From contig OZ024873.1 of the NCBI GenBank assembly GCA_964017185.1, forward strand, positions 47,974,760 to 48,038,759: 64,000 nt of DNA, in the 5' to 3' direction. The notes under the pieces were generated by a model. That model saw nothing but the letters and a program-made list of their open reading frames with translations, was not told the origin of the DNA and did not search any database. Positions within the stretch are counted from its first letter, which is position 1. The number at the start of each line of letters is the position of its first letter. Below are positions 31,490 through 42,655 of this stretch, piece by piece. The translations under genes and the position numbers were made by a program. The stretch is from Rugalucina vietnamica (Eukaryota > Mollusca > Bivalvia > Lucinida > Lucinidae).

Positions 31490-33249
31490 ATGATTGTTCC
31501 TACCCATTTCAAAGACAAACCATTAACTGGTGATGGGGTTCTTGTTCCTGATACAGTGTTTACAGTGAAACATGGATTGATGTTGGCAATGTCACTAGTG
31601 AACTCAGACCAATCAAGATTTTGTGCTAGAATTCTGAATCCCAGTAAGGAAGTAGTTAGAATTCAAAAGGGAACTATTCTTGGTTTGTTTGAACCAGTTG
31701 TAGCCATTGAAGAATGTGATGTGAATGATACAACTCAAGACTTAGTATCGTATGTATCAGCAACTGACAGCAATAAAGATTTACCACTAAACCTTCAGGA
31801 AACCTACATAGATGGAAGTCAAAATCTCTCAGACACACAACAGGTACAGTTTAAAGAGTTTTTGATTAAAAATCAAACAGTGTTTGCTAGGCCCGGGGAA
31901 GTTGGAAGAACTTCCCTTGATACTCATAAGATAAAGTTTACGGATGAAACACCCATCAAGGAACCTCCAAGACGGGTGCCGTTGTTCTAACGACATATTC
32001 TTGAAAAAGAAGTGAGCAGATTAGAGAAGGGAGGATTCATTGAAAAGTCGGATAGTCCATGGTCAGCACAGACAGTTTTGGTCAAGAAGAAAGATGGAAC
32101 ATGGAGAATGTGTGTCGATTATCGTAGACTGAATGATAAGACTGTGAAAGATGCCTATCCAATTCCTAGAATTAACGATAATCTTGACGCATTGAGCGGA
32201 GCAAAGTGGTTTACTACTCTTGACTGCAACATGGCATACCATCAAGTTCCGTTAGACGAAAGTGATAAACCTAAAACAGCATTCGCTACTCCCATGGGAG
32301 GTTTTACCAATTCAAAACGATGCCTTTTGGTTTATGTAATGCCCCAGCGACATTTCAAAGGATAGCAGAAAAGGCACTGGAGGGTTCACAATGGAGCATT
32401 GCAGTGTTGTATTTAGATGACATGACTGTGTATAGTTCTTCATTCGATGATCATCTTCGTGATTTGAATTTGGTCTTGGAGAGGCTACAAAGTGCTGGAT
32501 TGAAACTCAAATCTAAGAAATGCTTTTTCTTTCGTCATGAAATCTCGGATTTGGGTTATTTGATCTCTGAACAAGGATTAAAACCAGATCCTTCAAAGTG
32601 TGAGACTGTTAGAAATGTTCCTAGACCAAAATGTGTGAAAGAGGTGAGACAATTTCTTGGATTGACATCTTACTATCGTAGATTCTTGAAAGGTTATTCT
32701 GATGTGGCAAAACCGTTGTACAATCTAACTAAAAAGAATTCTGTCTTCAAATGGGATGAAAAGTGTGAGGATGCATTTGTGAGTTTAAAAGACAAGCTTA
32801 CTACTGCCCCAGTGTTAGCGTATCCAAATGAAAAAGGAGGAGAGTTCATTTTAGACTGTGACGCTAGTAATTCTGGCATCGGTGCAGTGTTATCACAAAT
32901 TCAGGATGGAGATGAAAAAGTGATATCATACGCTAGTCGAACTTTGAGTGAGGCGGAGCAAATGTATTGTGTCACAAGAAAAGAAATGTTAGCAGTTGTT
33001 TTCTTCACCGAGTATTTTAAACATTATTTGCTGGGAAGACATTTTACAGTTAGATCCGACCATAGCTCATTACGCTGGTTAAGTAAGTTCAGGGAGCCAA
33101 CTGGACAAGTGCATAGATGGTTAAAACAATTAAGTCAATATGACTACACTATTGTACATAGTCCTGGCTTGACACATAGAAATGCAGACTTTATGTCAAG
33201 AATTGTTCGGGGCAATGACATTCTTTGTAAACAATGTGAAATGCCATAA
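31490..33249 (+). pseudogene. pol: Pol: reverse transcriptase and RNase H, broken
   Basis: 31490-31990 is the linker to RT, closed by an in-frame TAA. 32012-32310 has the RT N-terminal motifs WSAQTVLVKKKDGTWRMCVDYR and WFTTLDCNMAYHQV. A frame break near 32300-32320 disrupts the segment before MPFGLCNAPATFQR (32320 onward). The second part has the catalytic YLDD (32410-32421), LGLTSYYRRF, and RNase H motifs LDCDASNSGIGAVLSQ, RKEMLAVV and RSDHSSLRWL. All key residues remain, but the polyprotein cannot be made in one frame. Confidence 0.88.
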
Positions 33250-34275
33250 GAGGAAAGTGTAGAATGTCGGCCATTAAATTCAGTTAGCTTAAACCAGGAA
33301 AGTGTTTTTAATATTCAGATGTTGTATGCAATTAATGAAGATGACAATGATAGTGATGGGGAGGAAATTGATCAGTTACCAGCGAAACCAGGGAGGAATA
33401 AAGCTCAACCCAACAGACGTAAGAGAAAACGTGGAAGAACAGCCAACAAACCACCACAAGCTACTGGTAAGGCAAAACCAAATATTAACCTTACAGTAGA
33501 AGCATTACACGGGTTTCAGGAAGGTGATGCAGACATAAAGTTCATTTTGCAGCTCAAACAGTCCGATTCAGACAAGCCTATTTGGTCAGATATTGTTGAT
33601 AAAAGTCCAGAAATAAAATACTGGATTGCAAGATGGGAGTTACTATCAGTGCGTAATGGACTCTTGTGTACTAATTGGGAACATTCTGAAACAGACATAC
33701 AGTGGAGAATTTGTATTCCTCAGACACTTGTGCCAACTATTTTATGGTATTTGCATGATTCCCATGTTTCGGGGCATTTAGGTATTCAAAAGACAACACA
33801 GAAAGCAAAACAGTGTCCGTTTTACTGGATTGGAATTAATCAAACAGTAGCAGATTATGTAAGAGCATGTCAGATATGTGGTGAAGCGAATAATCCGCAG
33901 CGGAGGCATAGACATTTGCTCCAAACCTATGTTCCAGGTGGGCGGTTTGAACGGATCGCTTGTGATATTGCAGGGCCTCTTCCTAGATCAGAAAATGGCA
34001 ACATCTATATTCTTGTGGTCAGCGATTACTTTACAAAGTTAACTGAAATGTTTGCTTTACCTGATATCCGTGCTGAGACAGTGGCGGAGCATTTTGTGAG
34101 AGGATGGGTCAAACACTATGGCTGCCCTCGAGAGATTCATTCAGACCAAGGGAGAAAATTTGTGAGTGCTGTTTTTCAGGAAATGTGTAAGCTGCTGGAA
34201 ATAAGTAAGTCACAGACAACCCCTTTGCATCCCAGTTCAGATGGTTTAGTCGAACGAATGAATAGAACGGTTTAA

Positions 34276-34615
34276 AATATAAAAGTTTGATCCTTTGGAA
34301 GCAGTAAAACGTTCAAAGGAGGTAATTGGGCCAGATTGCGCAATTTCGGGTACTGAACCCTCGTCAGTGACCCTTTATAAACTAGCGACGATAGCCAGAC
34401 AAATATACTGCGATTTCAAAAATTTTACACAAGTGTTGTCTAAATCAAAGACACATGCCTAAACGGGGTCTAAAATTGAAAAATAAATGTTAAGAAGATG
34501 GCTTTAAACGTAAAATAGTTTGCTACTCTGAACATTCTTACTGATCTCAAAGGACCGAAAGAAATAATATAATCTGCACTATAGATGATGTACGGGGAGA
34601 CTTTTTTTCTTATGA
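34276..34615 (+). mobile_element. R2 repeat inserted in integrase
   Basis: Contains GATCCTTTGG, TCAGTGACCCTTTATAAACT, CTGATCTCAAAGGACCGAAA and GATGATGTACGGGGAGACTT, all R2 words. AAAATAT at both edges (34275 and 34614 regions) may be the target duplication. It is more diverged than the copy at 57300-57655. Confidence 0.7.
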
Positions 34616-35808
34616 AAATATGTACGAGAGGATCAGAAAAATTGGGATACACATTTAGATTTCATTGTGATGGCTTATAATTCCACTCCTCAAGAAAGTA
34701 CTGGAGTAAGTCCCCACAGGTTAGTTTATGGAGAGGAAATGCTTATTCCTCTGGATATAATGACAGATGAACTAATGGAGCCTAATCAAAATGTAAATGC
34801 ATCTGAATATGCATCCGATCTCAAAGTTAAATTGAAGTCTATGTACGATCTTGTGAGAGGCAATTTACAAAAAGGATCTCATCGACAGAAAAAGCAGTAT
34901 GATTGTCGCATCAGGGAGCATACTTATAAGGTTGGTGATAATGTGTGGCGAAATCAGTGGCAGTCTCCACCAGGACTGAAAGCAACCATTCGTCGTCACT
35001 GGACAGGACCATGGTTGGTCGTTGAAAAGTTATGTGACGTTTCATTCAGAGTGAAGCATTCACCTGATTCTCCTTCAGTTGTGATTCATGGAGATAATAT
35101 GAAACATTACCATGGGGATAATAAGTTGAATTTTCAGGTTTTACCTGCGCAGGAGACTGAAACGCGATTCCCGAATATCAGAGATTTTGTAAAGGAACAA
35201 ACAGGCGAAGATCGCCAACTGTGTAGTGGTGAAAGTGTAGAAAGAATTCCTGTGAACAGTGAAAGCCAAACCGTTTTGCAGGGAAATGATACTGGTGACA
35301 ATTGTACTCAGTTGCAACCATTACAAGATCGGTTGTCTTATTTACGAAGTTGTGACACACAGAGCAAAGCGTATGGAACGAATAAATCTAATTCCACTGT
35401 TGGTACCGATCGAATGGTTGAACATAGCGTTAGTAATAGCTTTACTGTAAATGAACAGTCCTTTTTCAATGATTCACAAGTATATTCTCCACGAAATGTA
35501 AATACATCATTGGCGGAGCAAGAGGACTTACTGCCTTTTAGGGCTTCCATACCTGATCAACAGGCGGAGCCATGTAGTTCAAGTGTGTTGACACCCTTGG
35601 CGGAGCAACGACAATGTTACAGTACAGCACGTGCAGATGTGAGTAAACAATTGGCGGAGCAAAAGGAAAATCACATGCAAAGATTTCAGAGTGATTCGTG
35701 TCAAGTGCCCATTCCTTCTCAAACATTCAGACAAAGCAGACGTGTGAAAAAGAAGCCAGCATATCTAGGGGATTATATTTTACTGTGTTGTGGTGAAAAG
35801 GAGAATTC

Positions 35809-35986
35809 GTTTCATTGTGATACATGTGCGAAATGTTGTCGCTACAAGAAAAATCTTGTGCGCTACGTTAAGGAGGTGCATTCTACATCTGAAGATGACC
35901 ATTGGATCTGTCCAGAATTTAGATGTGGTTCTCATTTTGTTAGGCGGAGCTCCTTGACAAAACATTTAATGAAGAGCCATGGATTC
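35809..35986 (+). other. C2H2 zinc-finger pair in the Pol C-terminus
   Basis: The second finger is canonical: C-x4-C-x12-H-x4-H within CPEFRCGSHFVRRSSLTKH. The first (CDTCAKCCRYKKNLVRYVKEVH region) has C-x2-C but Tyr in place of the first His. C2H2 fingers after a gypsy integrase are unusual. Sequence-specific DNA or RNA binding is inferred. Confidence 0.7.
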
Positions 35987-36277
35987 AACAGACTTACCGC
36001 TTTAAAGAAGGCAGTGAATGCACAACGTGGAAATAGGCTAGATCATTATGAAGCGGATCTGGAAGATGTCAGATCGGATGATAGTGTTCTTAATCTGATG
36101 GATGATATAAGGGAACTAAGTAATGCGTATCCTATGACTGATTCGAATAACAATGAGTTGGATCAATATGTAAAAGTGGATAAGGTGATTGGAATAAGTG
36201 ACCTGGAAGATATTAGTGACGGAGATTTGTTAGATGTGGATGCTGAGAGTGATGAAGTAAATAGGTCGGAGTTTTAA

Positions 36278-36973
36278 GATGTTAGTGAAGGTGTGCTGAA
36301 GCAGGATACTAATGGTAATGAATTCGTGATGGTTGAAGATGGGATTAGTTAGGATTATAATGATGATGGTGGAATAAGTGATGACAGCGTAATCAATGAT
36401 GAAATGAGTGATTGTGACAATGTGGATAATGACAGTGATGGAAATAGTGATGACAAAGTAATCAGTGATGAAAGAAGTGATGGTAAAAATACGGATAATA
36501 ATGATGGTGAAATGAGTGATGACAGTGTAAACAGTGATAAAATAAGTGATGGTGAAAAAATGGATGATGATTTTGGTGAAATTAGTGATGATAGTGTAAA
36601 CAGTGATGGTGAACATGTGGATAATGATGATGGTGGCATTAGTGATGACAGTGTTAACTATTATGGAACTAGTGGAGGTGAAAATATGGATAATGATTTT
36701 GGTGAAATTAGTGATGATAGCGTAAACAGTGATGGTGAACATATGGATAATGATGATGGTGGAATAAGTGATGACAATGTTAACTATTATGGAACTAGTG
36801 AAGGTGAAAATGTCGATAATGATAATGTTGATGTAAACAGTGATCATGATTGTGTTAATATTGATGGAATTAGTGATGGTGATACTGTGGATAATGGTGG
36901 TGAATATAGTGGTACTGATGATGCGAATGATAGTGTTAGTGATAATGACAGTGTCATTATAATCAGTGATTAG
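36278..36973 (+). pseudogene. Acidic Asp/Ser/Asn repeat tail of Pol
   Basis: This is the same frame as the preceding pol segment, interrupted only by stops at 36275 and 36350. It encodes over 200 residues dominated by D, S, N and G in an imperfect repeat (GEISDDSVNSDGEH, then NDDGGISDDSVNYYGTS, repeated). At DNA level the period is about 120 bp from 36560 to 36810. No enzyme motif. Either it is the natural C-terminal tail of this polyprotein or a separate acidic ORF. Confidence 0.6.
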
Positions 36974-37337
36974 TAATTGAACGAGGATCAGACCGTGGCT
37001 ATTCCAGAAATCAAACGTGTGGTACAGAGAATAACACTCACAATGAAACGCACTTTTACATATTCTCACGGTGTTAAGACTGATGTGAAGACTGAGTATT
37101 TTTGGGATGTTAGTCAGGAGAGCACTAGTGTCTAGTTTTATTTTTGAGTGTGCTAAGTGCATATAAGAGTTTAACGTGTTTCATTGTATGGTGTTTTAGT
37201 TTGAATTATTGTGCAAAGGTATGCATTTTTATTCATGTGTGGAACTTATAGAGTAGGGACTATAACGGCGCCTTGTTGTATTCCCAGTGTACTAACATAG
37301 AATATTTTTGCTGAACAGTGGAAGTTCAGCCTCTTCT

Positions 37338-37347
37338 AAGGTGGGAG
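37338..37347 (+). promoter_or_regulatory. Polypurine tract
   Basis: AAGGTGGGAG lies three bases before the 3' LTR, where plus-strand priming is expected. Confidence 0.6.
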
Positions 37348-37350
37348 TCG

Positions 37351-37598
37351 TGTAGGAATTAGGCTCCACCATAGATTGGCTCCACCGTGAAAATTATTTT
37401 GTATCTCATGTTTTTCATGCTTTTCATGTTTTTCAGGCGCTTTTGTTTACTGGCGGAGCAGCGGAGCTGTCTCTCCATATGAGGCGTCTCAATGATTATT
37501 TTGTTGTTCAGTGTATTATTAAAATCTGGAGTGAGTACATTAATGAAATTGGCTTGTGTTCTTGTGTTTATTTCGAAAGGATTACTATTTTCGTTACA
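37351..37598 (+). repeat. 3' LTR
   Basis: 248 bp. It differs from the 5' LTR by a 20-bp expansion of a CATGTTTTT-type segment (near 37404-37436) and about seven substitutions, including loss of the TATA-like box (CCATATGAGG). Confidence 0.88.
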
Positions 37599-38651
37599 TA
37601 TAAAAATATTTTAAAAATGCCCTATCGAAATCTCTCTAAATTATGGAAATATTGCTAATGATATAATTCGGCTTGAAATGTGAAATTTCAGTCCTCACAT
37701 TCAAACGACAAGCCTACAGCGATACTTTTTTGAAGACAAATCTAAGCAAAAATTCAGTAAAAATGACGTTACTGATTAATGGCGGAAACTGGCACATCGA
37801 TAAAATTTGTGCGATACTTCCGAATAAAACCTACAGAAACGTTCCATTTGTTATAAACAGCTACAGACACTACACAACTTAATGATTCAACATTGTTCAA
37901 TGATGTACACTAAGTGTTAGTCACAAAGAAATAGCTGTTAAAACAACAAGTAAGCAAATATCTACGTCAAACAACGTAACAGCATGGCATGCCCCGGATA
38001 ATCCTAACGTCTGTTGCAGAAGTTGTTATAAAAACTAAAATAATCTATCGATTTGCCTGAAACTCTCGACTCTAATCCTGCATAGATGTGGAATAAAGAT
38101 GTGAAAATTTGCTTGAAGTCGAATGAAAAATAATGTATTCATAGGAACTTTGACTCAGCCAATGGTATACAGAAAACCCGGTGTCTGCTGACGTTAACGT
38201 CTTGGCGTGCTCCGGGTAGCGCTAACACCCATCGAACAAATTGTCATAATAACAACGTTCATCAAGTGATTGGTCTGAGACTTTCCCCATTAGTTCATAT
38301 TAATTTGACTGCAAACATACGGTAATTTTAGATAAATCGCAACAGTTCTTTTGATTTTATTAACAAAGTCCACGAACTTACTTTTTGCTCGCCCCTCGTA
38401 TATTTGGAGTAAAGTAATGAAAGATCGAATTTCGATTTTTTACAGCTGTATGAAGACTTTGTATTGTCCGTGGACATATTTCCGGAATGTCATCCTGCCG
38501 TTGATAACATTGTTTTGGTGGTCAGCGGCTGTATCAGTTGACTTATTTTAGATAATAATTATAGTAATATGTTGAATGTTAGAATTATGAAATCATATCC
38601 CTGTTTAAGAGTAATGGTTGTTTAATTTACGTTCTTTAACAACAAACGTAC

Positions 38652-38977
38652 CATGTATTCATCAAACATCTGTACCATAGAACAGTGGTGCGACCTGTCA
38701 GTAGTATCATCCGCGCTTGTTACCCTATCCAGCACGTTAAAGTCGATTAAAGCACTCAGGCTTTGGGATGGCGAAGGGAACAGGTCACGAACCGGATCTG
38801 CGTCCAGATTTGGGCACAAAGTAGGTATATCGATCGTAGGACTATTATTACAAAGCCAACAAAACACATTTTTGTAGATGAATAATCCGATAGTATCTAT
38901 TTGGTCGGGTTTAAAGTATATCTGTGTGAAGCTGTTGCATGCAGTTTCAAAGTCTGGATCATAAACTGCCCAACGAC
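38652..38977 (-). CDS. Gene A exon 3: FCWLCN cysteine segment
   Basis: Internal exon of 326 nt. The acceptor is ATCTATTTAG|GTCGTTGG (phase 1) and the donor is GAATACATG|GTACGT (phase 0), matching the gene B boundaries. It encodes WAVYDPDFETACNSFTQIYF, then IYKNVFCWLCN, TLCPNL and LSALIDF. It can splice directly to exon 1 of gene A (both phase 1), so no WSC exons are needed, and none was found in the 2.3 kb between them. The downstream intron is 10.3 kb because of nested transposons. Confidence 0.8.
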
Positions 38978-41280
38978 CTAAATAGATAATTCAAGTTTCT
39001 AAAGGTGCTAAACTCAGCAGTACCCTAATTGTTTGTTTGTCTGATTAGATGCTTAACGCCCCGGTTAACAGCTATGGGCATGTCGGGGCATTAATTTTAC
39101 TTTATGGGACTTCTATCCAACATTGTCATGACATTCGATTCGTTCTATACAATGTAACCACCCAAGTAAAATTGAGACTTAGATTTGTATAGATAGTTTG
39201 ACTAAATAAATATACCAGGGCAGGTGTGACTTCTACCCATCATCCGGGATGCTATTGCACCCACACTAACAACTTTCTATGCTCCTTTTATAATTAGCAG
39301 CCATATTTGGTTTGGTAAATTAAATCATTTCTTTTTTAATTACTTTTCGATTCCTTGCGATGATAAGTGAAGGAGAACTAAAATAGTGCATTTATAAATA
39401 TAAATTAATGACAAATATGATTTTGAAGCGTCAAAGAATAGGGAATTCAGTAACACTTCCTGTGTTTACATGTTTTGGACACTGAAATATAGCCTTTAAA
39501 TGAATTTTCCTGAGCCAGGTCAGACTTTCCCTGGAAAGAATGATGTCTATATTTTCATAACAAATCAAAAATATTTTGAGTCACACAATTGCTGCGATAG
39601 TCATGGCATGTTTTTGGACCCTACTTTTTGTTTACGTAGATGACCATATTTGGAAAGTAAATAAATTATTTTTTATTATTTTGAATCAATTTTTCTTTCA
39701 GTTTCACATTTGCAGACAGGAAATACTTAAAAAATATGTTAACAACAGAAAGAAACTAAAATGTGGTTGTTTAATGACAAAAGTTTGTGAATTTCTGTCA
39801 GAGTTGAATTTGCTTATAAATATTCATGTAATAACCCCTCCTTATTTATCTGAGCATGCTCAGTGATGCTGATTTATTGGAAAATACAGATCTAAAAATA
39901 AATTTTGGTGGGAGTCCAGCTTTTCACAGGAGCAAAATGTTGTTAGTGACCCGAACAACTAAGAACTAAATATATATGGAAGGTTTGACAAAACCATTTT
40001 CCTGGAAAGACTCAGACCTTGTAAGGATTTTCACATTTTATCAACAAAAATAACAAGTGTAATTCTGCTTATGTTGTCGGCATGCACTTAAGGAGTTGAG
40101 GCCTTAACGATGACGTTAAGCTAACGAAGTTTTGATCAACTGGTCCCAGGTGTTCGGCCGGTTGATTATATCTTGAACTTAACCTGGCGGGACAAGCAGC
40201 CCATTCATTTCTCACGGCCCAAATTGACGGGAACCCAAAGTCCCACCAATCCAACCTTAGAACATTATGGTGGTTGCGTCGAAAAGGTGTAAAAGCGAAA
40301 TCGCATCAAATAATCATTATATGGTAATCAATTTATAATAAATTTAAAATTTGAGAATAAAAATAAAACTGAGATCCTTTAAGAGTAGCTCATATTAATG
40401 AGGAAGAGGATGGGTCATACCGCGGTTTCGGTTACTTAAGCCTCTTCAGTGACCCTGAAGATTTGGCTATATGGAACTAAAGGAGGACAACCAACATGCA
40501 AAATTAACCCACTTTTGACGAATGAATTTTGCCATCGAGTTATCATTTGGGTGAGTCCCTTTTAATTTCAAGGGGCTTCAGATGTGATTTTTAAAAAATT
40601 ATTGACTTTTTCAATGAAATTCCTCCAAGCAGACAGAACGCGGCGTCCCATGTGGGGCTATACTGTATGTCAATGTCCCATAAAAAGGATACCAGATGTA
40701 ATCTGACTGCTTTATGTTTTAACCTTTCTATTTGGTAACATTTTAAACGGCTGAAGGTATTTCCATGCATTGGATCTCAACATCTAGTATGTTGGTCTGC
40801 ATGGTGAAATTCTTACTAGTCAAAGCTCCTCGCGGTCAAACAAATGAATAAAGATAAACGACATGACTAATCAACTTGAAAAACAAGGACTCTAAAAATA
40901 CAATACATTACGAAAACTTGCCCATACAATTTAAATATATTTTTCTCAGTCCTAAAAAATAAATATTTGATTGAATATTTTCTGTATTCTTGCCCAAAAC
41001 ACATATTTTGCGTACATGTTAGAACCGCCTCGCCGAGGCGGTTCTAACGTGTGCTCATCACAATCTTTGTTTTAGAGCAAAAATAAAAAAAATATGTGTA
41101 CCCCTGCATACCCCAGTTTTGCTGTATAAACGTGGGGTATGGGGGGGGGGGTATGTATTACACGAAAATGTTATCCTGATGTGTGCATACATTTGCTACA
41201 TGTACATGCGTACGTGCCAGTCTCAGCTTTAAATTACAGAAAATTTTACATGAATATGTGAATGCACGCAGTTGACATAC
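38978..41280. other. Gene A intron 1 with repeat fragments
   Basis: No WSC-like sequence seen. Repeats are an R2 half (40370-40490, with ATACCGCGGTTTCGG), R4 (40500-40735, unsplit), a decayed R1 piece (40780-40900, CTTACTAGTCAAAGCTCCTCG) and R3 with its hairpin (40905-41180; AGAACCGCCTCG facing CGAGGCGGTTCT). 38978-40369 is otherwise unrecognised. Confidence 0.55.
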
Positions 41281-41971
41281 CTGTTTGATTGCAGGAATCG
41301 TAATCTGTAAGGAAACACCGGTATCTTCTTGAAACATCTGTTTTCAATTTGGGTACTTCGTTAATAATTTCACATAAATCCGAAAGTAAGGTGGCAGAGA
41401 TGTTTTGAAAGTTATTCTCGAGCAGTTGAACAAAACAATAACTAGATCTGAAGTTCCAAGTTACCCAGTCTTCCACGTCATGACATTTGGCACAGTGGTA
41501 ATTTTGATATATGATGTCGCTTTCTAAATCAGAAACCCATAAGTAATCATTCAGATCTGTTTTATTGATACCCCTGCATTTAGAATAAACAAAGTCGTCG
41601 TTATAGTCTTTTGAACAACTCGCTACGATAAAATATCGTTTGATACCGTAGCTTAAGCCATTGTGCGTTTTAGGCTTTTCATGTTTCATGAATTTCGTCA
41701 TAGTATCTGCACATATCAGGTCCGATTCTTTGTGTGGTGTTGGTTCTATATCTGGACAACAACTATTAGTTTGGTAACAACTTAAACTATCGCAAGAACA
41801 TTCCGAACAACACGAAACATCCTTCCCAGTCCTTAATGCTTTCAAAGAACAGTAGTTTGTGAACGGACACAGGTGTTGCCAATTTCGAACATAACTTCTA
41901 AGTTCAAAGTCCCCACCTGTTTCTACAGTCGTGATAGCTAATAGAACAAGGTAGTATCCTTTGTTCGTCAT
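41281..41971 (-). CDS. Gene A exon 1: signal peptide and somatomedin-B-like ectodomain
   Basis: First coding exon, 691 nt (230 codons plus one base). ATG at 41971; residues 5-16 (GYYLVLLAITTV) are a signal-peptide core. The cysteine cluster CCSECSCDSLSCYQTNSCCPD matches the C-terminal half of somatomedin-B domains. IIYQNYHCAKCHDVEDWVTW matches the exon 1 motif of genes B and C. The donor CAAACAG|GTATGT is at the homologous position. It is 24 codons shorter than B/C near the N-terminus, because the RNNVAF duplication is absent. It is probably the older lineage of the array, but polarity cannot be settled from the window. Confidence 0.85.
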
Positions 41972-42042
41972 TGTTCTCAATCAATTCAAGACAACGTGAC
42001 GCTGAAAAAAAGATTCTGACGTGTAAATAAAGTTTCTCACAC

Positions 42043-42150
42043 AGCAGGCACATGACGTCATAATGACGTCAGATCGACGTCGATGCGACGTCATGACGTC
42101 GCAAATGCGACGTCGATATGACGTCATTATGACGTCATGTGCCCGCTGGG
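42043..42150. promoter_or_regulatory. GACGTC palindrome upstream of gene A (R6 long copy)
   Basis: Eight GACGTC words, four of them full TGACGTCA (the CREB/ATF and XBP1-type core), lie within about 105 bp. The whole is an imperfect palindrome running from AGCAGGCACATGACGTCA to TGACGTCATGTGCCCGCTGG. It starts 72 bp upstream of the gene A start codon. A shorter relative lies in gene B intron 1, so it is probably a mobile palindrome. A promoter role is inference. Confidence 0.5.
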
Positions 42151-42548
42151 CACTCATCAGACAAGCATATCCCATTGTGTGTCATTCCTAGATTTTTCTA
42201 GTAGATTTGAACTGTCTCAAAATGCCAATCATTTCTGTATTTGGCCAATAGAAATGTGCATCTTTATGTGTACTACCATACAAGGAAGTGATAAGGTGGG
42301 TGTCAGATGTCCGTGAAAAAATAAACTTCTAGGTGTTAAATATAGGAAGTTTACAGGAGAAATTATAGTCTGCTGCTTTGATAAAAATCTCGGAATTTAA
42401 GTTTGCTGAGCATTTTATGCTAAAACCAAAAGCTGATTAAATATTTTTGAAAGGTAAGTGCATATACAAAATTATGTTTATTTTTTTCACAGGTTAATTT
42501 GCATATTGTTTCATGTAAAAACAAAATGGCTGCCTAACAGCACTTGAA

Positions 42549-42655
42549 AAAATGGTACAAGTAGGCAAAGATCAGGAAAAGGCGCAATCAGAAAAAGATT
42601 CCCACTCCAAAAACCGAGGTGGGAAAAAACCAAACTAACAATCAGGTACTTTCAG
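42549..42655 (-). mobile_element. R1 terminus fragment
   Basis: ATGGTACAAGTAGGCAAAGATC, then ATTCCCACTCCAAAAACCGAGG and CTAACAATCAGGTACTT: the terminal 100 bp of R1 only. Confidence 0.65.

Larger units (their letters stand above)
33319..36277 (+). pseudogene. pol: Pol: integrase, GPY-like region and C-terminal extension, split by R2
   Basis: The integrase begins with an HHCC zinc motif (HDSHVSGHLG, then CQICG). It has the DDE triad as D in CDIAGP (33964), D in SDQG (34144) and E in VERMN (34252), with D-x35-E spacing. After MNRTV the frame hits a stop inside an R2 insertion (34276-34615) and resumes at KYVREDQKNWDTHLDF (34617). It continues with YNSTPQESTG and a chromatin-tether-type GPW region (RRHWTGPWLVVEKL). 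A long extension follows to TAA 36275, including LAEQ repeats (35512-35660) and a zinc-finger pair (35809-35986). Confidence 0.85.
29468..37598 (+). mobile_element. Ty3/gypsy-type LTR retrotransposon, full structure but inactivated
   Basis: 8.1-kb element with two LTRs (TGT...ACA), a tRNA-Leu primer-binding site, ORF1 and gag, then pol in the order protease, RT, RNase H, integrase, which is the Ty3/gypsy (Metaviridae-type) order. Lesions are in-frame stops at 31424, 31988, 36275 and 36350, a frame break near 32300-32320 in RT, a short frame-shifted stretch at 31428-31490, and a repeat insertion inside integrase (34276-34615). LTRs differ by about seven substitutions and one 20-bp indel by eye, so it is not very old. 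No clear target-site duplication was found. It sits in gene A intron 3, opposite in strand to the gene. Confidence 0.9.
29244..38402. mobile_element. Mariner-like MITE split by the gypsy-type element
   Basis: Left end TACGAGGGGCGAGCAAAA (29244) is matched inverted at CTTTTTGCTCGCCCCTCGTA (38381-38400), with TA at both edges as expected of Tc1/mariner target duplications. A second inverted pair lies inside: CTACCCCGGAGCACGCC (29420) and GGCGTGCTCCGGGTAGC (38204). Removing the LTR element leaves about 1.0 kb with no recognisable transposase, so it is probably non-autonomous. Confidence 0.65.

Noticed and set aside
36230..37162. Long minus-strand open frame of Ile/Thr/Ser-rich sequence
   Set aside because: It is the antisense of the acidic GAT/AGT-rich repeat tail of pol; low complexity, no domain.
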